64,000 bases of DNA from Streptomyces sp. NBC_01275 (GTDB lineage: Bacteria > Actinomycetota > Actinomycetes > Streptomycetales > Streptomycetaceae): contig NZ_JAPEOZ010000001.1 of NCBI RefSeq assembly GCF_026340655.1, positions 372,001-436,000 of the forward strand. The letters run 5' to 3'. The number at the start of each line of letters is the position of its first letter. The stretch's first letter is position 1. The position numbers and the translations under genes were made by a program. The notes under the pieces were generated by a model. The model was given only the letters and a program-made list of their open reading frames with translations. It did no database searches and had not been told where the DNA came from. Below are positions 60,409 through 64,000 of the stretch, one piece after another.

Positions 60409-61347
60409 TCATCCTCCGCGTTCGAACTCGGTGCGCAGCCGGTCGGTCAGCTCCCGCAGCACGCTCTGTTTGAGGCGCTCCAGGTCCAGCGGGGACGGCT
60501 GGGGCGGCGAGAGGGGTCCGGCGCCGGCGTCCCGGTCGGCGGGGGCGGTCGCGGGGCGGGCGGCGGGTGAACTCGCCGCGGGGGGCGAGGTGTCGGGGAA
60601 GTCGGCGGGTGTGTGGGCAGGGACGGAGGGAGCGGAGGGGGCGGAGGGGGAGCGGTCCGGGGCCGTGTGCTGCGCCGCGGCGGTGCGTTCACGGGACAGC
60701 GCCGTGGCCTCCTCCTCCGCGACCGCCGCGCCGGTCGCCCGGTGCCAGGCCGCGCCCGGTTCCAGCAGCGCCAGGACATGGCTCGCCTCGTGCACCAGCA
60801 GCGCGAAGCCCTCCGGTTCCCGGGGGCGGTACCGGCCCGAGCGGACGTGCACGTCCCGGCCGACGGTCACGGCGTCGGCGCGGTGGGCGCGGGCGAGCGC
60901 GTCGGCGGCCGGGTCGTCGTGCACCCGCAGCGCGTCGGCGGCGGGCCCGACGTGGTCCCGCAGACGGGCCCGGACGTCGGCGGGCAGGGGGCGGCCGACG
61001 GCCGGATCCGCTGCGGCCGGGGTCGTCCCGGCAGCGGGATCCGCAGAGGGGTCCGCAACGGCCCTCGCCCCGGTGGGCGGCGATGCGTGCGGACTCGTCG
61101 ACCGGGGCGGTCCGCTCGGGCGCGCCCAGGGCAGGGACTGCGGGCGCCGCCCCTCCTCGGGCGGAGCCGTCTCGCTCCGCTCGTAGCGTCCCTCGAAGGC
61201 CGTCGCCCGGTCGGCCGCCCGCTCCGCCACGGCCCGCAGGGGTCCGGCCCAGGGGAAGCGCGGCGCCAGCCGGGCCGTCAGCCGCCGCCCTTGCGCGTCG
61301 AGCCGCACGCCGAGGGTGCGCGGCGCGCGGTCCTGCTCCTCCGTCAT
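60409..61347 (-). CDS. DUF4157 (eCIS core domain) protein
   Basis: 312 residues from ATG 61347 (GGAGGAG upstream). The DUF4157 core is 118-193: GRPLPADVRARLRDHVGPAA, ADALRVHDDPAADALARAHR, then the metalloprotease-like HEASH (186-190). Long Pro/Ala/Ser-rich flanks are disordered. This domain is strongly linked to eCIS loci, often on toxin or effector proteins; here it lacks a recognisable toxin part. It may be a helper, a tail-length or loading factor, or an effector with an unknown tip. Confidence 0.85.
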   Translation of the reverse strand: MTEEQDRAPRTLGVRLDAQGRRLTARLAPRFPWAGPLRAVAERAADRATAFEGRYERSETAPPEEGRRPQSLPWARPSGPPRSTSPHASPPTGARAVADPSADPAAGTTPAAADPAVGRPLPADVRARLRDHVGPAADALRVHDDPAADALARAHRADAVTVGRDVHVRSGRYRPREPEGFALLVHEASHVLALLEPGAAWHRATGAAVAEEEATALSRERTAAAQHTAPDRSPSAPSAPSVPAHTPADFPDTSPPAASSPAARPATAPADRDAGAGPLSPPQPSPLDLERLKQSVLRELTDRLRTEFERGG

Positions 61348-61415
61348 GTCAGGGCTCCTCCGTCATGTCAGGACTGCTCCGTGTCTCAGGGATCCTCCGG
61401 TTCTCAGGGCTCCTC
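61343..61415. repeat. Tandem repeat between DUF4157 and DUF6760 genes
   Basis: Four imperfect 18-19-nt units such as GTCATGTCAGGGCTCCTCC, each ending in a CTCC (GGAG on the coding strand). They fill the junction, overlap the start of the DUF4157 gene, and include the end of the DUF6760 gene. Confidence 0.65.
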
Positions 61416-61559
61416 CGCGGCCAGCTGATCGGTGATCTCCTTTACCCAGCGGCGCCGTTGGGCGTGGTCGAGGGCGAGTGTCTCGGCGAGGGTCCAGTGC
61501 ACGTGTCGTCCGAGGAAGGCCACCTCCCGGTGAACCCGGTCCAGGGGGTAGCCCGTCAT
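61404..61559 (-). CDS. Small DUF6760-type eCIS protein
   Basis: 51 residues from ATG 61559, which overlaps the upstream stop by 4 nt. LDRVHREVAFLGRHVHWTLA, ETLALDHAQRRRWVKEITDQ. Short helical proteins of this kind (T4-like family, DUF6760) regularly follow the zinc-ribbon gene in eCIS loci. Role not known. Confidence 0.78.
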   Translation of the reverse strand: MTGYPLDRVHREVAFLGRHVHWTLAETLALDHAQRRRWVKEITDQLAAEEP

Positions 61560-61930
61560 CCCCCCAGCGGGTCCACCTCCACCTCGTGCCGCGCACCGCA
61601 CTCGGGGCACTGCACGGCGACCGCCGTCGGCGCGAGGCCGTTGACGCGGTTGTAGAGGTCCTGGAGGTGGGCCAGGTCCTCCGAGAACAGCCCCTCCACG
61701 ACCCCGGGGGTGACCTCGGGCACGGTGCCGAGCCGGGTCACCACCCGGGACAGCACGACGACGATCAGATACGCGGGCCAGTTGCGCACCCGGGGATCCT
61801 TCAGCGGGTAGATCTCGTCGGCGGCCGTGGCCAGCCGCATCACCCCGCGCCGGTGCAGGGTCCCGGCGCCGTCGACATAGCCCTTGGGGAGCTCGAACTC
61901 GACCTCGGTGACCAGCGCCCCCTCGCTCAC
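61556..61930 (-). CDS. eCIS tail assembly protein with zinc ribbon
   Basis: 124 residues from GTG 61930, overlapping the tube gene stop by 4 nt. VEFELPKGYVDGAGTLHRRG, VMRLATAADEIYPLKDPRVR and LIVVVLSRVVTRLG lead to a C-terminal CPECGARHEVEV, a half zinc ribbon. Resembles phage tail assembly chaperones; it probably helps load the tube or terminator protein. Confidence 0.78.
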   Translation of the reverse strand: MSEGALVTEVEFELPKGYVDGAGTLHRRGVMRLATAADEIYPLKDPRVRNWPAYLIVVVLSRVVTRLGTVPEVTPGVVEGLFSEDLAHLQDLYNRVNGLAPTAVAVQCPECGARHEVEVDPLGG

Positions 61931-62367
61931 GCCCGGGTCACGCCCTCGTGCACCAGGGTCAGCGTGTCGATGGCGATGTCGCTTCCCTTGGCGTGGAACC
62001 CCGGGCCTTCCCACTTGCTGGGCCAGGCGTTGACGAAGTTCCAGCGGGCCACCTCGGTACGGCCCGCCAGGTCGTACACGACGATCGAGCCGTTCTTGCG
62101 CAGCAGCGCGCCGTCGACGACCTGCTGCCGCCAGGCCCACAGCTCGGTGGAGTCCGTCAGCCCCCACTTCAGGGTGATGTCGCCGAACGTGGTCCGGCCC
62201 GGCAGCTTGCGCACGGTGGTGTTGTCACCGCCCTCCCGGACCTCGATGACCTCGGTGGACGACCCGAGTCCGGTGCACTCGGTGAAACTGGCGCGGGCGA
62301 TGCCCTCCAGCTCCACCAGGAAGTTGTAGTCGCGGAACGGATCGACGCGCTGACCGGTCTGCGGCAT
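61927..62367 (-). CDS. Phage tail tube protein (gp19-like)
   Basis: 146 residues. FRDYNFLVELEGIARASFTE, CTGLGSSTEVIEVREGG, TLKWGLTDSTELWAWRQQVV and WNFVNAWPSKWEGPGFHAKG are the inner-tube hallmarks of contractile systems. It polymerises into the tube inside the sheath. A 17-nt tandem repeat array lies just upstream, up to the sheath stop. Confidence 0.94.
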   Translation of the reverse strand: MPQTGQRVDPFRDYNFLVELEGIARASFTECTGLGSSTEVIEVREGGDNTTVRKLPGRTTFGDITLKWGLTDSTELWAWRQQVVDGALLRKNGSIVVYDLAGRTEVARWNFVNAWPSKWEGPGFHAKGSDIAIDTLTLVHEGVTRA

Positions 62368-62387
62368 GCTGGCTCCTCCTTCTCCTT

Positions 62388-62455
62388 CTTCTCAGTGCCT
62401 GGGGCTTCTCAGCGCCTGGGGCTTCTCAATGCCTCGGGCTTCTCAATGCCTCGGG
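62388..62455. repeat. Four 17-nt tandem repeats filling the sheath-tube gap
   Basis: Units at 62388, 62405, 62422 and 62439, each 17 nt. The last two are identical (CTTCTCAATGCCTCGGG); the others differ at 2-3 positions. The array ends exactly at the sheath stop codon. Confidence 0.92.
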
Positions 62456-63607
62456 TCAGTTCTCGCTGAGCTGTGCGCCGCCGGCCGACAGCCCCAACCG
62501 CACCACCACGTGTTCGGCGGGCCTGGTCGGGGCCACCCCGACCTCGATCACGACCAGCCCCGACTCCCTTACGGCAGGCGGGTTCAGCTCCTCGTCGATC
62601 TTGACGTAGAAGGCCTCGCCGGCGGTCCGCCCGAACAGGGCGCCCGACTGCCAGACCCGGGTGAGGAACTCGGTGACCGACCGCTCCAGCCCCTTCCAGA
62701 GGGTGGTGTTGTTCGGTTCGAACACGGCCCAGCGCAGTCCCTGGAGCAGGGACGCCTCGATGTACGACACGAGCCGGCGCACGTTGATGTACCGCCAGGC
62801 GGTCTCGTCGGACAGGGTGCGTGCGCCCCAGACCAGCGGCGGCCGGCCGGCGAACCGACGGACCGCGTTGACGCCGCCCTCGTTGAGCTTGCCGTGCTCG
62901 GTGTCGTTGAGCGCGTACGCCAGGTCCAGCGCGCCGCGCAGCGGTTCGTTGGCGGGCGCCTTGTGCACCCCGCGCCGGTCCTCGCTGCGGGCGATGACCC
63001 CGGCGACGTGCCCGGAGGGCGGGACGGTGAGCAGGCCGGGCTTGTCGGCCGGGGCCAGCGGGTCGCTGACCACGATCCACGGCCAGTACAGGGCGGCGTA
63101 GGCCCCGTCGGACGAGACGAGCCCGCTGCGCTGGGTCTGGAGGACGCCGTCGAGCTTGAGCGGGTTCGAGTCCTGGGCGCCGTCGAGAACGGCGAACCGG
63201 TCGCGCAACCGGGCACAGTGCCCGACCAGCTCCTTCTGCGCCGCCGGCTCCACCACTCCGGGCAGGCATACGATGCCGATCCCGGGCTGCCGTTCGAGCT
63301 GGTCAAGGGCGGTGGCGAGGCCGCCCGCGGTGTCCTTGACGGGGACGATGTGGGCGAGGGCGCCGCCGTTCTCGAAGAAACCGCGCACGGCGTGCGGCAG
63401 GTTGAGGCCCGCCTTGTGGCCGTCGAACGCGTCGGTGTACGCGGTCCAGCTGGTGACGGGCACCGGCTTGCCCAGCTGCGCGTCGGGCGGCGGCTTGGCC
63501 ACGATGCCGATGAACGCCGCCGCGCCGGTCCCCGCGCCGGTGATCGGACCGGCCGCGGTGTCCTCCTCGATGTGGACGCCCGGGGTCTTGTCCGCGTAGT
63601 TCAGCAC
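62456..63607 (-). CDS. Contractile tail sheath protein
   Basis: 383 residues from GTG 63607 (GAGGAGGAG just upstream). Start YADKTPGVHIEEDTAAGPIT, the standard sheath opening; end LYNxx-type: GEAFYVKIDEELNPPAVRES and GLVVIEVGVAPTRPAEHVVV. It is at the short end for sheaths and is the only sheath gene in the window. The sheath contracts to drive the tube; this identifies the cluster as a contractile injection system. Confidence 0.95.
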   Translation of the reverse strand: MLNYADKTPGVHIEEDTAAGPITGAGTGAAAFIGIVAKPPPDAQLGKPVPVTSWTAYTDAFDGHKAGLNLPHAVRGFFENGGALAHIVPVKDTAGGLATALDQLERQPGIGIVCLPGVVEPAAQKELVGHCARLRDRFAVLDGAQDSNPLKLDGVLQTQRSGLVSSDGAYAALYWPWIVVSDPLAPADKPGLLTVPPSGHVAGVIARSEDRRGVHKAPANEPLRGALDLAYALNDTEHGKLNEGGVNAVRRFAGRPPLVWGARTLSDETAWRYINVRRLVSYIEASLLQGLRWAVFEPNNTTLWKGLERSVTEFLTRVWQSGALFGRTAGEAFYVKIDEELNPPAVRESGLVVIEVGVAPTRPAEHVVVRLGLSAGGAQLSEN

Positions 63608-63611
63608 CCGC

Positions 63612-63702
63612 TCCTCCTCTTCCTTCTCTTCGTTCTCTTCGTTCTGCTCGTTCTCTTCGTTCTCGGCTTCGTCGCGTTCGGCTTCGTCGCGTTCGGCTTC
63701 GC
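63612..63702. repeat. Short tandem repeats between DUF4255 and sheath genes
   Basis: A pyrimidine-rich run of 9-nt units (TTCTCTTCG type, about 63620-63663) followed by 15-nt units CGGCTTCGTCGCGTT (63664-63702, two full and one partial). It fills the gap between the two genes. Confidence 0.75.
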
Positions 63703-63707
63703 ACGGG

Positions 63708-64000
63708 TCACCGCAAGCGCGTCTTCACCTGGACCTCCTTGGTCGGCGGATAGACGTCGGGCTCCTCCGCCAGGAGGGCGTCCACGGTGACGACGAGCGT
63801 GAGCGCGGGCCGGGGCGGCACCCCGAGCGCCGTCCAGAACTGGCCCGAGCCCGTTCCGTCCTCCGCCCGGCCCCACTGCGCGGGCACGGCGTGCAGCTGC
63901 GGCGGGTGGGTGAGTCCGCCGCGCAGGTGGCGCTCCTCGATCACCGGGAAGCCGCTGAGCCACAGCAGGGCGAGGCCCAGCAGCCGGTGCTCCTCTTCGG
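63708..64000 (-). CDS. DUF4255 (eCIS cap, Pvc16-like) protein, 5' end outside window
   Basis: About 97 residues of the C-terminal part are inside the window: EEEHRLLGLALLWLSGFPVI, then LHAVPAQWGRAEDGTGSGQF, WTALGVPPRPALTLVVTVDA. This is the DUF4255 family, the tail-terminator/cap protein next to the sheath gene in eCIS loci. The frame is open to the window edge, so the start lies beyond 64000. Confidence 0.85.
   Translation of the reverse strand, partial: EEEHRLLGLALLWLSGFPVIEERHLRGGLTHPPQLHAVPAQWGRAEDGTGSGQFWTALGVPPRPALTLVVTVDALLAEEPDVYPPTKEVQVKTRLR

Noticed and set aside
62388..62455. Possible CRISPR-like repeat array
   Set aside because: Units are contiguous 17-mers with no spacers and no cas genes nearby; simple tandem repeats.

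Overview
The window looks like a Streptomyces chromosome (or a close relative). It is strongly GC-rich, uses many GTG starts, and has tight ATGA/GTGA gene overlaps. It also carries sugar ABC transporters without their own ATPase, a perfect cel box (TGGGAGCGCTCCCA), large secreted glycosidases, and a Streptomyces-type contractile injection gene cluster. All functions are read from the sequence alone; no database was searched.

1-10,970: a catabolic locus. A partial extradiol ring-cleavage dioxygenase (minus strand) diverges from a carboxymuconolactone-decarboxylase-family protein, a fumarylacetoacetase-family hydrolase and a MarR regulator. A second transcription unit follows: cupin, cytochrome P450, [2Fe-2S] ferredoxin, ferredoxin reductase, acyl-CoA ligase, zinc-type dehydrogenase, acyl-CoA dehydrogenase and 3-hydroxyacyl-CoA dehydrogenase. 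Both promoter regions carry the same dyad (CTTGAC-N-GTCAAG type), so one regulator, probably the MarR protein, is likely to control the whole locus. The substrate is unknown; an aromatic compound is most likely.

10,971-18,655: a decayed island of mobile-element character. It has a Y-family polymerase remnant, a 41-nt palindrome, a Cys-rich protein divergent from a small XRE regulator with three dyad operators between them, a DUF6083-type protein, an unknown protein, a UvrD-like helicase, and a PIN-domain gene broken by one in-frame TGA. It abuts a truncated alpha/beta hydrolase. Pieces resembling both ends of part of this island recur next to each other at 44.1-44.4 kb.

19,262-21,551: a small minus-strand operon (DsbA-like protein, metallo-beta-lactamase-fold hydrolase, two SnoaL-like proteins).

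21,922-50,925: plant-polysaccharide and sugar catabolism. It holds a sialidase-fold (GH93-like) enzyme with ricin-type domains, a LacI regulator, a sugar ABC importer with GH42 beta-galactosidase, a six-gene operon for oxidative galactose/galactonate catabolism (SDR, FadR-type regulator, galactonate dehydratase, KDPGal aldolase, KDGal kinase, lactonase), a second ABC importer, GH2 and GH5-like enzymes, a second LacI regulator, 6-phosphogluconate dehydrogenase, a MarR regulator, an F420-type LLM oxidoreductase, and a GH5 mannanase with FN3 and CBM2 domains under a cel box. Gene fragments (a permease, and a CBM piece joined to a dehydratase-like piece) show rearrangement.

50,973-64,000: a minus-strand extracellular/cytoplasmic contractile injection system (eCIS). 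It runs from the DUF4255 cap protein (partial), sheath and tube through DUF4157, LysM/tube-associated, VgrG-like spike, PAAR-like tip, gp25, baseplate J and tail proteins to a tail fibre-like protein. Three of its gene junctions are filled with short tandem repeats. No tRNA, rRNA or CRISPR array was recognised.
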